Both the position numbers and the translations under genes were made by a program. Source: Cryptomeria japonica (taxonomy: Eukaryota; Streptophyta; Pinopsida; Cupressales; Cupressaceae). Taken from it: a stretch of 64,000 nt of DNA. Positions 20,887-33,300 of the stretch are shown piece by piece (the stretch's first letter is position 1; the number at the start of each line of letters is the position of its first letter). The notes below the pieces were generated by a model. That model was given only the letters and a program-made list of their open reading frames with translations, searched no databases and was not told the DNA's origin. The stretch is taken from NCBI RefSeq assembly GCF_030272615.1, contig NC_081406.1, forward strand, positions 261,317,386-261,381,385, in the 5' to 3' direction.

Positions 20887-21732
20887 CTATTCCAAACATC
20901 CAAGGAGAGTACGATCAAGACTGTGTCGGTATAAGGTTTCAGCAATGATGGTGTATCGAGTGGTTTGTCGGATGAAGGTTTTGCGTTGGTTATTCGATTG
21001 GTTAGGATGAAGTGTTTGATCATGAAGGTAGGTGTAGAACTCACCATACCATGGGGATTCAGAACTGTCAAGGTGACATATCATCTCAGATTTGGGGATA
21101 TCATAAGCGGGAATCCAAAGCTGTCCTACCAAGAACTTGTAGCATGTTGAATTCTGTGGAAGAGCTAGGAGAGATGCCATTGTAGCCATGGCGTCAGCAG
21201 CTCGATTCTGATCTCTGGGTATCTTCTCAAAGGTGATAGTTGTAAATGATGCTTTTAAAATATCCACCATTTGTTTGTATGGTATAAGCTTCTCATCCCT
21301 GGTCTGATATTTATCTGTGACTTCTTGGATGACCAATTGGGAGTCACCATATGCCTGTATCTCATTCAGTTTCCATTGTATGGCTAGTCTGAGTCCTGTG
21401 ATCAAGGCCTCATATTCTGCTATGTTGTTTGTACATGGAAAAGTTAGCCTGTAAGAATTTGGGATGTTGTCACCTTGAGGTGTGATAAACAGAATGCTTG
21501 CCCCCGAGCCATGTCTAGTATATGAGCCATAAAAGTGGAGCTTCCATGGTTGTGTTACTGTGATCACGAAGATCTCTTCATCTGGGAAGTTAGAAACAAG
21601 AGGATGATCACCTGTGAGGGGTGCATCAACCAACTGATCTGCAATAACATGGCCCTTGATAGCCTTGAGGTCCACGTACTCTATTTCAAATTCACTCAAA
21701 ATCATAACCCATTTGGTCAAGCGACCTGTCAA
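20887..21732 (-). pseudogene. Second (archaeal-type) RNase H domain of the Tat element
   Basis: The open frame carries KLHFYGSYTRHGSGASILF, NIAEYEALITGLRLAIQ and AYGDSQLVIQEV. These are the beta-hairpin, Glu helix and Asp-Ser motifs of the RNase H that sits between the gypsy RNase H and the integrase in Tat elements. The first catalytic Asp is replaced by Tyr (FYGS instead of FDGS), while the Glu and second Asp remain. The linker ends DRTLLGCLE just before the integrase zinc finger. Confidence 0.85.
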
Positions 21733-23570
21733 TGCTGCTTTGTTGAGTAGTACTTTAGTGGATCAATCTTTGCAATGAGTTGTACCTTATGCGTCAACAT
21801 GTAGTGCCTCAGTTTTGTGGCTGCCAAGATAACTTCTAAGCAAGCTCGCTCAATAGGTGTGTAATTGATTTCATAGCCGACAAGTGTGTGATAGATATAG
21901 TATACAACACACTCTTTCCCTTCTACATTGTGTTGTGCCAGCAGTACTCCCAATGTTGTATTTTTAGTTGAAATATAGAGCAATAGAGGTCTACTTGGAT
22001 CTAGTGGGATCAACAATGGTATATTCATAAGATAGTCCTTAAGCATCTAGAATGCTGGCTGGCATTTGGCATCCCATTAAAAGTGGATGTTTTTGTGTAA
22101 TAGATGCATAAAGGGATGCAACTTATTTGCCAGTTGTGCAATGAATCTTCGAATTGATTGTAGCTTCCCTTGTAGTGTCCTTAACTGACTGATGTTCTTG
22201 GGAGGTGGCATGTACATGATTGCTTTGACTTTCACCGGATCTACTTCAATGCCTTTGCTTGAGATAATGTACCCTATAAGCTTCCCTAAGGTTACTCCAA
22301 AGACACATTTTTTTGGATTGAGTCGAACATGATATTATTCTAGTCTGTCAAAGATTTTATCTAATATGCCAAGATGACCTTCTCTTGTTAATGATTCAGC
22401 CAGTAAGTCATCATCATAATCCTCCATTATGGTATGCATCATATCATGAAAGATTGTGGTCATATCTCTTTGATAGGTCGCGCCTGCATTCTTTAGACCA
22501 AAAGGCATCACATTCCAACAGTATGTTCCCCATGGACATGTGAAGGCATTTTTATGTTGATCTTCTCTAGCAATCTTTATCTGGTTGTACCCTGAATAGC
22601 CATCCATAAGAGAAAGCATGGCATGTCCTACTGCTATGTCCACTATCATGTTGATGTTTGGTAGGGGGAAGTCATCCTTAGGACATGCCTTGTTCAAATC
22701 TCTGAAGTCGGTATAGATACAGATGCCCCCATTTGGTTTGCTAATAGGTACAATGTTGGATATCCAATTAGCGCAATCAATTGGTCTAATAAAACCAATA
22801 TCCAGGAGTTTCTTAAGTTCTGCTTTGACAAGCAAAGCAATCTGTGGGTGTATCTTTCTAAGCTTTTGTTTTGTAGGTTTAGCTCCTTCTACCACGGTGA
22901 GGTGATGCATGACCAAATTAGGATCTAGACCAGGCATGTCTGTGTAAGACCATGCAAACTTGATTTGATGCTTCTGGAAGAATTCTACAAATTTTGGTTG
23001 TTCCTCTGGAGTGAGTAGAGATTCCAAATGTATTTGGTGAGGACTCTTAGGGGTCCCCACATTGAATTTTTTTGTTTCCTCAATTAGGATCGTCAATCTC
23101 TCCTGATTTGTTCTAGAGGGGAGGATGTCAAACCTTTCATCCTCAGGCACCTCGGAGAGGTTTTCACCATTGGATATGCTCTTTCTTTTTACTTTTTTGG
23201 GATCAAACATTGCCACAATGTAGTTTTCACTGGAAAATCCATGTTTTATTGTGATATTTTTGCAGCTAAAAGGTTTGGCATCCACCCCAAAGTATGTTGC
23301 GCTATTAAGTTCGATGGAGAATCCATCTTTGTGATCCTCGCTTGGTATGTTATCTCGTAGTTCCAAAAATTCAATGATTGCCTCATCGTTTTGGAATTGG
23401 TCAAGGCATGGGGGATTAGGTTGGTTCCATTCGATGAGTTCAGGATGGATAATGGGCATTACTTCATCAATCAGGTTAAGTTCATGGGATGTGTCAGTGA
23501 GGGTTAAGACACTATGGTGAAGGTCATTGATGGTACTCTCCCTATCAGAATTAGGTGTAGGATGTGGCAT
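21733..23570 (-). pseudogene. Tat reverse transcriptase and first RNase H
   Basis: The frame from 23570 holds an N-terminal linker, then RT motifs: KLLDIGFIRPIDCANW, FRDLNKACPKDDFPLP, DGYSGYNQI, CPWGTYCWNVMPFGLKNAG and EDYDDDLLAES. The usual YVDD is YDDD, a change in the catalytic core. After a TAG (22335) the sequence continues with YIISSKGIEVDP and the RNase H palm (LLLYISTKNTTLGVLLAQ, YYIYHTLVGYEINYTPIE). A stop lies near 22,047 and another at about 21,729. The enzyme would copy element RNA into DNA. Confidence 0.9.
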
Positions 23571-23715
23571 AGGGTTTGTGGAAGGTGTTTCCAGTTCAGG
23601 AACCCAAGAGGTTTTAATATGTACCTCTCCATAAACAAGGATTTCTTTGCGAGGTGGAGGTGGGGATGCGTCTTCCTCATCTGAAGTATTAAGATGTACA
23701 GAGTCAAATTCCCAC

Positions 23716-24057
23716 TCATGTGATTGGCTGATGTACTGCTGGTGATGGAATTCCTGGTACTGTGGGTTCCATTGATGGGTTTACCAATTCTGTCGATGTT
23801 GTTGGGGGTACAATTACTACTAATGGTGTTGTTGATACAGTTTCTACTACTAATGGGGTTGTTGGTTTGATTTGTGGGATGATTGGTGTTGTAGGTAGGA
23901 TTATTGTTGATGTAGGTAATATTATCGGTGCTGCTAGTGGGATAATGGGTTTTGCAGGTTTTTTTAGCGGTGTGAGTGGTGTTGTGAATGCTATTGATGG
24001 GATTCTCAACCTTGTTGGGGTAGTTGGTGTTGTTCTTGGTGCATCCGATATAATCAA
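23716..24057 (-). CDS. Pro/Thr-rich linker of the Tat polyprotein
   Basis: A 113-codon low-complexity stretch (PTTPTRLRIPS, PTTPIIPQIKPTTPL) lies between the G-patch-like segment and the RT. It is probably an unstructured spacer. The complementary plus-strand frame (Val/Gly rich) is a shadow. Confidence 0.55.
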   Translation of the reverse strand: MIISDAPRTTPTTPTRLRIPSIAFTTPLTPLKKPAKPIIPLAAPIILPTSTIILPTTPIIPQIKPTTPLVVETVSTTPLVVIVPPTTSTELVNPSMEPTVPGIPSPAVHQPIT

Positions 24058-24195
24058 GGGTGGCCTCTTTAGAGTATTAGGCTGATATAGAGGTTTGTTG
24101 GGTTTCCCTTTGAATCTAAGCTTAGGAAGAGATTCCTTTTGAAAACCTAATCCAGTGTTATCTTTAGGTTTTAATTATGGTTGTAAGGGCTTGTC

Positions 24196-24393
24196 TCAAC
24201 CTTTCTTACAAGGTCCCAAAGCACTCTGGCCATCATAGCCCATTCTCTGCATGATAATAAGATCATTTCCATATTTATCAATGGGTAGTTTATCCTGCGG
24301 GATGTCTTTGATAGGGTCTTTGTAGATCCATTCTACTAGATCCTCATCTCTGGTCTTCTCTTCCTGACTTTTTCTAGGGATGAATTTTTCCAA
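24196..24393 (-). CDS. G-patch-like segment of the Tat polyprotein
   Basis: The frame ends in GNDLIIMQRMGYDGQSALGP followed by CKKG, which matches the spacing of a G-patch (hydrophobics, MGY, G, then LG and a final Gly). G-patches bind RNA or RNA helicases, and in some retroviruses one follows the protease. Its place here, after the protease and before the RT, is comparable. The assignment rests on motif reading only. Confidence 0.5.
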   Translation of the reverse strand: MEKFIPRKSQEEKTRDEDLVEWIYKDPIKDIPQDKLPIDKYGNDLIIMQRMGYDGQSALGPCKKG

Positions 24394-24451
24394 AGTGCAT
24401 GCTGGCTTGACTAGTGGTGGTTTAAGTAACCTTTGAGGTTTTCCATAAGTT

Positions 24452-25249
24452 CTAAGAGAAGTGGGTAATTGCCCAACACAAGAGTTGACGTAGATTATAT
24501 TCCCGAGGACCTTCCTCAGCCATTTTTATTTTCAACTTCTCTTGCTTTGGTATAGGGGTGATTGAACTAGAAAGAGAGGCTGGAATTACATATGATGTGG
24601 ACAAGATGGCTTCTTGATGATTAATATTGTTACAATATGCAAATGGATTTGCATCGCCCAGGATTGTGATTTCTACACTGTTATGGGGAAACTTGATACA
24701 TTGATGATAGGTGGATGAAATGACTTGCATGGTGTGTATCCAAGGTCTTCCTAACAAGAGATTATATGGTAGAGGAAGGTCCAGAACTTGACAGATGATG
24801 TGTTTCACCACTGGGCCCACTCAGATTGGTAACTAAATTGCTCCTTTTGAAGAATGCTATGCATCATCATAGGCTTTTATGGTTATCTTTTTGCACAGGT
24901 CCACTGATTCTATTGCATATCCCAATGTTGTGACCAACTATAATGTACATGTATTCAGACCAGTACCATTGTCAATCAAGAGTCGCTTGATCCTGTGTTG
25001 GTTGATAAATACTTCAATATGGAGTGAGGCATTGTGAGGTTGTTGGAAGGATGTATTGTTTCTTTCACAGAAAGTGAGACATGGTGATGACTTTAGATTA
25101 CCACCCATAGCTTGAAATTGATTTGTATTAATATTGGAAGGGACTGATGCTTCTTGGAGAGCTTGATCCAAGATTGTTTTATGAGACAGGGATAGGCGTA
25201 AAAGCTCTAAGATGGAGATAAGTGAGAGCGTCTTATTTGACTGTTCCAC
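24452..25249 (-). pseudogene. Tat aspartic protease region
   Basis: The segment IEVFINQHRIKRLLIDNGTG (about 25,000-24,950) aligns with the retropepsin active-site strand, with Asp-Asn-Gly at the catalytic triplet. After a stop and about 120 bp the frame reads LPYNLLLGRPWIHTMQVI, the characteristic C-terminal flap and LLGRPWI motif. The protease would cut the gag-pol polyprotein. Confidence 0.75.
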
Positions 25250-25555
25250 AAGGTTATACTAGTTTGGGATGGATGTTGTGCCTTGTGGAGCTGCTTTAAT
25301 GGTGATATTGCTATGACGTGTAACAACATTGTAGGCAGGGTTTGGATCTTTGATGGTGAGGGTTGCAATTTTTTCATTGGCATCATGTAGGTGATTCACA
25401 GTGTAATTATAGGTAGCTCACGTATAATCACTTGTATCTGTGTTTCGCCCTGAGGTGGAAGGACCCCTTTGATCTTGTGATGGAAGGGGACTCTTGAACA
25501 TGATATGATCATTATTTGAGGTTTTTTGATCGTGTCCTTCAATTTCAATTTCTCC

Positions 25556-27012
25556 TCAGTCAATAAGATCTTGAACAAGATCTTTTAGTCTATGGCAGTT
25601 ACTTGTTTTATACCCTTTCCCTTGGTGGAATTCACAATGTTCATTATCTCTCCACCATGGAGGTTTGACTTGAGGTTCATAGTTAGATGTCTTTGGTAAG
25701 GTCACCAGATTTGAAGAGACCAATTGATGCAACACCATTTTGATAGGTTCCCCTAAGGGTTTGTATGTATGTTTTGGTTTATAATTTTGTTGTTGTTGTC
25801 TTGGTTCCTCTTGCGGTGCATTGCGACCTTGATTTGTGGATGAGCAACAGTGTTGTTTTTAGGAGGGGGATTCTACCTCGCAAATATAACCATAGGTTGT
25901 GCACTCTTTATGGTCCTTGCATCTACAACCCCATCATTGACGATTTTTTTGTTCTTATTCTAGAAGTTGGGTTTATCACTATTAAAATGCGGGCGAGGGC
26001 CATCTTATGGTTCATTGTATATCTTGATAAGGGCTCGTTCACATTTTAATCCCTGGGTGATCATGTCTTGAAAGGACTCTATGCCTTTCATGTCTAGGTG
26101 GAATTCCATTTCATCATTTAAGTTGGAAATAAATATTTCCACTAGCTCTTGTTCAAGTAGATGAAGAGAACATCTACTAGATAGTTACCTCCACCGTTGT
26201 AGGAAAGCTAAAAACAACTCCCCTAGATTTTGCTTGGTATTGCACAGATTTGCCATGGTAACATCGTGTTCTATGTTGTGTGAATAATGTGCAGTGAACT
26301 TTTGGATGAGTTCCTTGAATGTTCTAATGCTTCCTATTAATCAAGAAAACCATTGTGTGGTTGTCCCTCCCAAACTCTGAGGAAAGAGGCGCATTAGATA
26401 TGTGTCTTCATATGTCACTTCTAGGCAAGCTGAGTGAAATTACTTGACATGATCTCTAGGGTCTCCTTTTCCCTGATACTTTTCAAACTTAGGTGTTTCA
26501 AACCCTTGCGGAAAAGGTGGCATATGTAGGTTCCTATCAAAGGGATAGGGACAAATATCACTGAGTGAAAACCGGGTAGTCTTCACACCACTATGGAGTT
26601 GTTGGGCTAGATTCTTGACTTGTTGCCTCAACATGTCTATGTCGTTAGGAAGAGGAGGTGGGGGGTTTCCTTGATTAAGGTCATATCTGAAGTTATCTCA
26701 ATCTCTTCTACCCTCGTTATGGCTATGGTGTTCTGATGTTTTCCGTAATTGCACGGTATCAAAATCAGAGGGTAGTTTAGCTCCCTCTTGAGCAAGTTTT
26801 AGAAAATGAGCATCTTCATTGTTTTTAAGGATTTCATCAAAAAATCGATTGAACCTGGGGTTGTGTTGTGCTCTTTCTATTGCTTCAGGAGTTGGGGTAC
26901 TAGGATCTTTACCATCTGGACCTCCTCCAATGGATTCTTCAAAGTCATTGATATTTTCATCCTCTCCTTCTTCGATCTCTATTTGTCTAGTTTTCGATCT
27001 GGTGTGAGCCAT
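25556..27012 (-). pseudogene. gag: Tat gag
   Basis: The likely start is MAHTRSKTRQIEIEEGEDEN at 27,012. It follows a non-conserved upstream extension, and similar MA-TRS starts are common in plant gypsy gag. The capsid-like core reads FPQGFETPKFEKYQGKGDP, then LMRLFPQSLGGTTTQWF and LEQELVEIFISNLNDEMEF. A Cys-His region (CEFHQGKGYKTSNCHRLKDL, near 25,620) follows. Stops near 26,700, 26,440, 26,340 and 26,190 break the frame. Gag forms the particle around element RNA. Confidence 0.8.
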
Positions 27013-28780
27013 TTTGTTTGAAAGTTGTTTTTGAAGTTTGGTGAAAGTGATTATGAGTTGGTGATGGAATGAGAGATAAATGTTTTGTGAAGTGTTTAGA
27101 AGATGGATCTCTAACACTGAAGGTTTGATGTTACCACAATTCTTTTATGAATTGCTTTTTGTGTTGTCAACAATGTTGATGTGATAAGGTATAGCAAGGT
27201 TTGAGATGTGTTACAAACCAAACTACCTAGTAATGAGAGGATGCACTCATAGACTAGTTTTACCCTACATAGAAATGCCTCTTAGGATGATTTTATCCTA
27301 GATGTAGAGACACACTAAAAAGTGATGTGTTGTTTTTTATTTAAGCAATATCTAAAAAGAACTTAGCACAAGACCCTTTTATGTTTCTAGAGTTGAATGG
27401 ATGGATGATGTATGAATGGGAGAGTGGATAGAATGTGAACTTCAATAAAAACTTTGTGTCACAAAGGGGACAAATTCTTCATTTTCTCTCTTAGGGATTG
27501 GTGGTTCTTCCTAAGCTATGTTATATGTAATGCAGATGTTTGGAAAGAAAGTAGGGTTGATTTTGCCTCCTTTGTTTTTATGATAACTCAAAGCTCTATA
27601 TTGAGTAAAGGCTTTATTGTTCAAAGGCTCTTTATCAAACTCGTTGGATTTTCCTTGAAGATATAAACACAAATGATGGAAGACGGCTCTGCGTGACACA
27701 AAAATTTGTCTATTGAGATAGAAACATTTCCTTATTTTGATGAAAGCATTTGAGCTTAATGGTCTTCTCTTCAAATTGACATGTTGATGAAGATTCCTTT
27801 TTCTCAAGATTTGAAGGATGGTCATATAATTTGATATCTTTTTTTGCACCTTGTTTGATGTTTGTGTTTTTTGGTCAAATGTTTGATGGAAATTTGTGTT
27901 GGATGAATACTTGGTTTGAATTGGTTTTGGATTTATTTTGACAAGAAAACAAAGCAAGCACACAAGCACAATAATGTTGCTTAAAAAGGCACAAATAGGT
28001 GTGGGTCTAAATCAACCCAATCTTTTGAACTTTTTTTACCCCTTTTAAAATGTTTTTGTATTTTTTTTTCCAAAAGATTGAATTCATCTCAATTTATCAT
28101 TGGTCTGACACAAAATGAAGAGTTTGTGGTTCTTTTTATTTTGACAAGTGAGATTCTTTTTGAACCCAAATTTAAAAGATGTGATTCATTTAAGCCAAAA
28201 TGAAATGTGAAGTTAATTTTTTTAAAGCCAAAATAGAAAGTGAATTTATTTTAAACCCAACTTTCAAGACAAAGTTAGCAAAAGGGGTTAGTCAAAACCT
28301 GCACAAATAAAGTAAATAGTTAGTAAAATCTGAATTTTTGGTGGGCTTCTACAAGCCTAATTTTTTTTAATTTTATGGTTACAAAAAAGTTTTTACAACT
28401 CTCCATTACAATAGCACTACTCTGTGTGAAAACAGAAGCACTATTTAACACGAAAACGCTAAATGAATTACAGAGGCGCTAAACTAACTACAACCACACT
28501 ATAAGAATGATGATCGTGCTAAAAGACTTTGTTTAAATAGAATAAATTTTGTCAAACAAAGAGCGCAAAAGCACTAAAAATAGACACAATAGCACTATTT
28601 AATGGTCAATAGCGCTATAAGAAGGATGCTAGCACCAATTGGAAGACAATACCACTATTATTGTGAACAATAGTGCTAAATCACTAACTTTCGAAGGCGC
28701 TAGAACATGATCAATGGCGCTAAAGCACGACCTGTGTGTCAGTTAAAACAAGCAAAAATGTTAGTAGTTTCAAAAAATTG
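27013..28780 (-). other. Long untranslated leader of the Tat element
   Basis: About 1.75 kb separates the primer-binding site from gag. The 152-codon frame at 27,511-27,969 has no recognised domain and uses codons unlike gag. Tat/Ogre elements often carry an extra ORF here, so it may be a decayed one. The part nearest the primer-binding site holds the GCGCTA motif array. Confidence 0.6.
28411..28730 (-). repeat. Array of GCGCTA-like motifs next to the primer-binding site
   Basis: About 14-17 copies of a 6-7-bp motif (A/G)GC(A/G)CTA, such as ATAGCACTA, AGGCGCTAAA, ATAGCGCTATA and ATGGCGCTAAA, are spread at 15-35-bp intervals between unrelated spacers. The motif occurs mainly in one orientation but GCGCTA is nearly palindromic. 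The array ends about 50 bp from the primer-binding site. Confidence 0.7.
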
Positions 28781-28820
28781 GATCAGAAGGTTATGTGTTC
28801 GATTCACGTCGGGTTCACCA
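28781..28820 (-). promoter_or_regulatory. Extended primer-binding site complementary to tRNA-Trp
   Basis: On the minus strand TGGTGAACCCGACGTGAATC starts two bases after the LTR end, as a primer-binding site should. The plus strand carries the tRNA-like sense sequence, ending GTTCGATTCACGTCGGG then TTCACCA. It can form a 5-bp T-arm (ATGTG/CACGT) around TTCGATT. From memory, 38 of 40 positions match the 3' half of plant tRNA-Trp, including the added CCA. Normal primer-binding sites are 10-18 nt. Confidence 0.8.
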
Positions 28821-28822
28821 AA

Positions 28823-30300
28823 TGATGCTCTACAGAAAGGATGTTAGAATATGTTAGGAAGACAAACACAAACACACAAGAAACAATCCAAGTGTTAGTG
28901 TTAGAAATCACAAATCAAAGACTATCCTAAGCAAGCGTAGCAAGAGAGACACAAAACACAAAATAGAAAGCTTAACCACACTAAGAAATGCAATAAAACA
29001 TCTCCAAATGCCCTGCACCATGTTTGTAGCTACTCCTCCCTTGTTCCTCTCCTCTCCAAGTTTGAAATGAGTGTATCTCTCAATAGCGTTTTGCACTATT
29101 CTGGATGTCTTATGGAGATTCAAGATTGAAATGATTAATTATGCCAATGCAAGTGTAAAGCAAATTAAATATGAAATGTTATTTAATTAGCTAATGTTAA
29201 TTTTAGCCAAAAGACAATATGAACTATTATGCTAAAATTCTCTCTAAAATTCACTATAACTTAGATGCATACAAGATTTGTGGATCTAGATTATGAAGAA
29301 ATGAGCTAATTTATAGGAAAAATGGAGCAATGGATGGTTGAGATTGAGTAATCTCAACAAGGGTCAGGATTGATGGGTTTATGATCCATGTGAGGGCTTT
29401 CAATCCAATCACAAGATGAAAAATGTCAACATGAGATGGCTTGAGAGGAGATGGAAGAAGCATTAAATGCTTGAGATGACTTGAGGGTTACCTTAGGAGT
29501 TAAGGTTTAAGTTGGGTTGAATGAATAAAGCCTTTATCCAATGAATAATGCCTTTATCCAATGGATAAACTCTTGTGCAAGAGTTAGTGTGAATAACCAT
29601 GGTCAAAGCAATGAATGCTTGAGAAGACACATGGGTTACATGGAGGTTGAGTTAGAGGTTAAGCCTCTAACCATGTGGGCAAGTGGAATTAACCATAAAT
29701 GGTTATGTAAGAGCCATTAATGGTCATGTAAGAGCCATTAGTGGTTTGGAAGACTTTAGGGGTTAGCTTGTTGAACACATAAAGCATTAAATGTTTTTCA
29801 AAGACTTTGGAGGCTTTGAGAAGTGACTTCAAGTTGCTTAGGAATGTGACAATATTTAGGAGATGGATTAGGCTAATTAGGAATGGTTAGAAGAACTTTG
29901 AAAGTGGTTAGAAGAGTCTAGAAGGGGATTTAGGATTGCAAGTGGGTTTGGTGGGTGAGGGAAAATAGGATTTTAATTTAAAAAAAATTAATTTATTTCA
30001 ATTGTGGTTGCAACTTGCATTTGTAGGAGAATGCAAGAGGGGGGGGGGTAGTTTAGAGATTTAAATGAATGTTTTAATTATTTATTTAAAAGAGGAAAGG
30101 GGATTGAATTAAATAAATATGATTTATTCATTTAATCGATTTGTGAATATGGTTTAATGAATTAATTAAATAAATTGAATAATTTATTTAATTAATAGGA
30201 GAAGGTGTTGAGGATGAATTAATTAAATATTAATTTAATTAACTGGTGACTGATGGTTTATTAATCAAATAAATAGTAAATATTCATTTAATTAAGTGGA
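28823..30300 (-). repeat. Tat element 5' LTR
   Basis: The inner end reads GAGCATCA on the minus strand, two bases before the primer-binding site. The outer end is not fixed, near 30,300. Inside are short duplications (GCCTTTATCCAATG twice near 29,530; GTAAGAGCCATTA twice near 29,705), a run of ten G at about 30,040, and an AT-rich block of TTAATTAAAT phrases (30,060-30,300). No second copy was found in the window, so the limits are approximate. Confidence 0.6.
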
Positions 30301-30313
30301 CATATTTATGTGA

Positions 30314-33300
30314 CTACATATATAAAAACCAAATGTAAAATGTATTCAGATTAATGTCCATGAACATCCAATAATTACCTCTCACTTTCCTCAATCTACC
30401 TTTCCCCATTAGGTACTCCGCTTCAAATTTTTTAATAGAGTTGGGATCCCAAATACGATCTACATGGAACTTTGCTGCAAACTTAGGAAGATATTCAGTA
30501 ATGTACACCATAGTCTAGCATACCATATATCCTTGCACCATAGAACCCTCAAGATGTTGTCTTTGTCAAACCAAAGCCTTCAAAAATGTCAAGTGCCTCT
30601 CAACCATCCACATTGACCTTGTGTGTACAAGTCCACACAATTCAATCTCCTCAACTTGGTTTATGAGGTAGTGTTCTTGTGCATTGAAAATTGTCAAAGG
30701 TAGACACTTTTACATTTCACACATTAGACGGGGAATTTTTGTCTTCCAATATTTTATATCTTCTTTATGGATTTGTTTAGATGACAACCATCTACAAGTG
30801 ATTTGAGACGCAACTATATTAATGAGAATTAACAAAATAATAATATAATATATTACATAACAAGTAAAACAAATGGCAAATATAATACCTATACAATGAA
30901 TTGAACAAATAACACTACTTACCTCATGTATTTTCCAAGATCATATATAACTTGTTTGACATTATTGTCGAAGTGGTCTGGGAGAGATAGAGATAGAACA
31001 TACTACAACAATTATAAAATGATCCTTTCAATGTTTTTCCAAAACTAATACTAAACATAATACAATGAAAAGTACATGCAGTATACAAATATATAGAAAA
31101 TATACAAGAACATTAATTACCTTAATGAAGGTATGTCAATCATGCATTTTCATCCCTGAGCCAAATTCAATTTTCTTTGTTATGAGATTGTTTATGTTCA
31201 TGGCAAATCTTGTGGGAAAATGAATTTTTCGTATGACCTCTTTTATAACATTGCTTTGCTGATCCGTTAATAACCAAGGAAGGGCACTTATATTAATTCG
31301 GTCTCCATCACTATTTAATTGAATGACATTTTTCATTGCATGATTGGATTCCTGAATGTCACTACAAATTTTTCTTTGTCACACCTTCCATCCAATATTT
31401 TCAATAACGTCTCTATTATATTCTTTCCAATATGCATAGTATCAAACAAATGCACAATTTGTAGTTGATCATAGTAGGGCAGCCTACTAAATTGTCTGGG
31501 ATAACTTTTTAGTCCCATTGGAAGGTGGTAATTAATGCCTTGATGACCTTCATGAAGCATATAAGTTTAAAAAGTTAACAATGACAATCATCGTCAATTA
31601 CAACATGAGTAAACAAAACACAATATAAAAATATAAATTCCAAACATATCATATATGATAGATAAACAATTAGATTGAATGACATTACCTTGACAATTAA
31701 TTCTATTATATTCCAACTTCCATAGGCGAGGTGTCATTCTTTATGGTTTTGATGTAGTCTTTGGTTTCCCACTAAAAAAATGTTTTTCAGTAGTTTGATA
31801 CTTATGATTTTTGTGGAGGAAGTTCCTATACTAATCAAACACCTGCATTCCTAAACTTGTTGAATGACGAGATTTCATCTTTGAACCACAAACTGAACAT
31901 GCAAATTTTTCCTTTATTTGAAGACCTGCAAGATCATGTATAATTGGATTAAATATGTCAATTTTTATAGTTATATATATTGAATGAATTTTTAAAAAAA
32001 TCCATGATTTATACTTTAAAAAATTAAACATTATTAAAGTGTGCAAGTTGAACATTGTAACATACCACAAAAATGTGTTAGTCCTGGGGCATCATGAATT
32101 GTCCATACAAGCATTGCATGGAATTGAAATTGTCTTCATCCTATTGGTCTAGAGACGTCATACATAGTGATAACATTCCATAAATCCAGCAACTCATCGA
32201 TAAGAGGCTCGATATATACATTCATATCTTTAACTTGGTACTTACCTAGTTGAATGAACAAAAAAAATTACACAATTATTATAACCATTTTATTGCAATA
32301 TATAATTTAATGTACATGACTATAAAATGAAAAAAATACCTGGAACAATCATAGCCAACATTATGTGCTCCCTCTTTATTAACATCCATGGAGGAATGTT
32401 ATTGTTGACAACAAAAATAGGCCACACCGAGTAAATAGATCGCAGCTCTCCAAATGGATTGACACCATCTGGTGCCAATGAAAACTTGAGATTATGGGGT
32501 TCTTCTTTAAAGTGGCCATTTTTCCTTTATGTTTGTAAATGCAGAACTATCCATAGGCATTCAAAGAATGTCATCTCGATTTCTATTGCATGCATGGTAA
32601 TCCATAAATTGCGCCAAGCTTTCACACCTAAATAATCATTGCAAACGTGGAATAATGAGAATATAATGAAGAACCTTGCAAGGCACCTTTTTTGTTAGTT
32701 GATTTGTTTGATATCTATTGATATGACATTTAGGGCATTCTGTTGCAAATTCATGTTGTTTATGATATATAATATGATTATTGGGACATGCATCTATTGT
32801 TTGATACTCCATTCCAATATCTTTCATAATGGCAGATAATTCTCGATATGAGTGAGGTAGAATATTTGATGGTGGTAACAAAAAATCACCTATCAATCTA
32901 GAAAAAAATAAAATTTGTTAATATAAAGAATATTAATGGTACATATTTCACCTTTTATTTACTAGTGATGAAATAACAACAAAAAAAGATTAAAAAGGAT
33001 GACATATATGACATACCTTAACATACATGAGATTGTTATGTTGGATAAACCATTCATAACCTTCAAGTTCACCAACAACAATACAGTAGAGAGAAGAGTT
33101 GTTCATGAGCCTTTGTAAAGGGGCTCGTATGCCTTCTCAAGTACAGGTAAATCATGAACAATGTCAAAGTCATCTTGATCATCATGATCAGCTGTGCCAG
33201 TACCAAATGTGTCATGGATCAATGTATTTGTACCATCATCTTCAACTATATTTTCTAGTGCATGATCATCTTCTTCCATAGTCTCATTATCTTTCGCTTT

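Larger units (their letters stand above)
18079..30300 (-). mobile_element. Ty3/gypsy retrotransposon, Tat (Ogre-like) lineage
   Basis: Reading the minus strand: LTR (about 30,300-28,823), primer-binding site, 1.75-kb leader, gag, protease, G-patch-like segment, reverse transcriptase, RNase H, a second RNase H-like domain, integrase, then a repetitive 3' region. The order RT-RNH-INT defines Ty3/gypsy. A second RNase H between the first and the integrase is the hallmark of the Tat lineage. Many stops and catalytic changes show it is dead. A 3' LTR matching 28,823-30,300 was not seen; the copy seems truncated where the long-TIR element begins. Confidence 0.85.

Noticed and set aside
23762-24085. 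Plus-strand Val/Gly-rich open frame of 107 codons
   Set aside because: It is the complement of the Pro/Thr-rich linker of the minus-strand Tat polyprotein.
27454-27666. Plus-strand open frame in the Tat leader as a host gene
   Set aside because: It is short, hydrophobic by composition, antisense to the element and without domain.
28680-28690. CACTAAC as the missing left end of the CACTA element
   Set aside because: It lies inside the Tat leader motif array, left of the intact LTR and primer-binding site, and the next bases do not match the right terminus.
28781-28820. A tRNA-Trp gene
   Set aside because: Only the 3' half is present and it includes the CCA, which plant nuclear tRNA genes lack. 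It sits two bases from an LTR end, so it is a primer-binding site.
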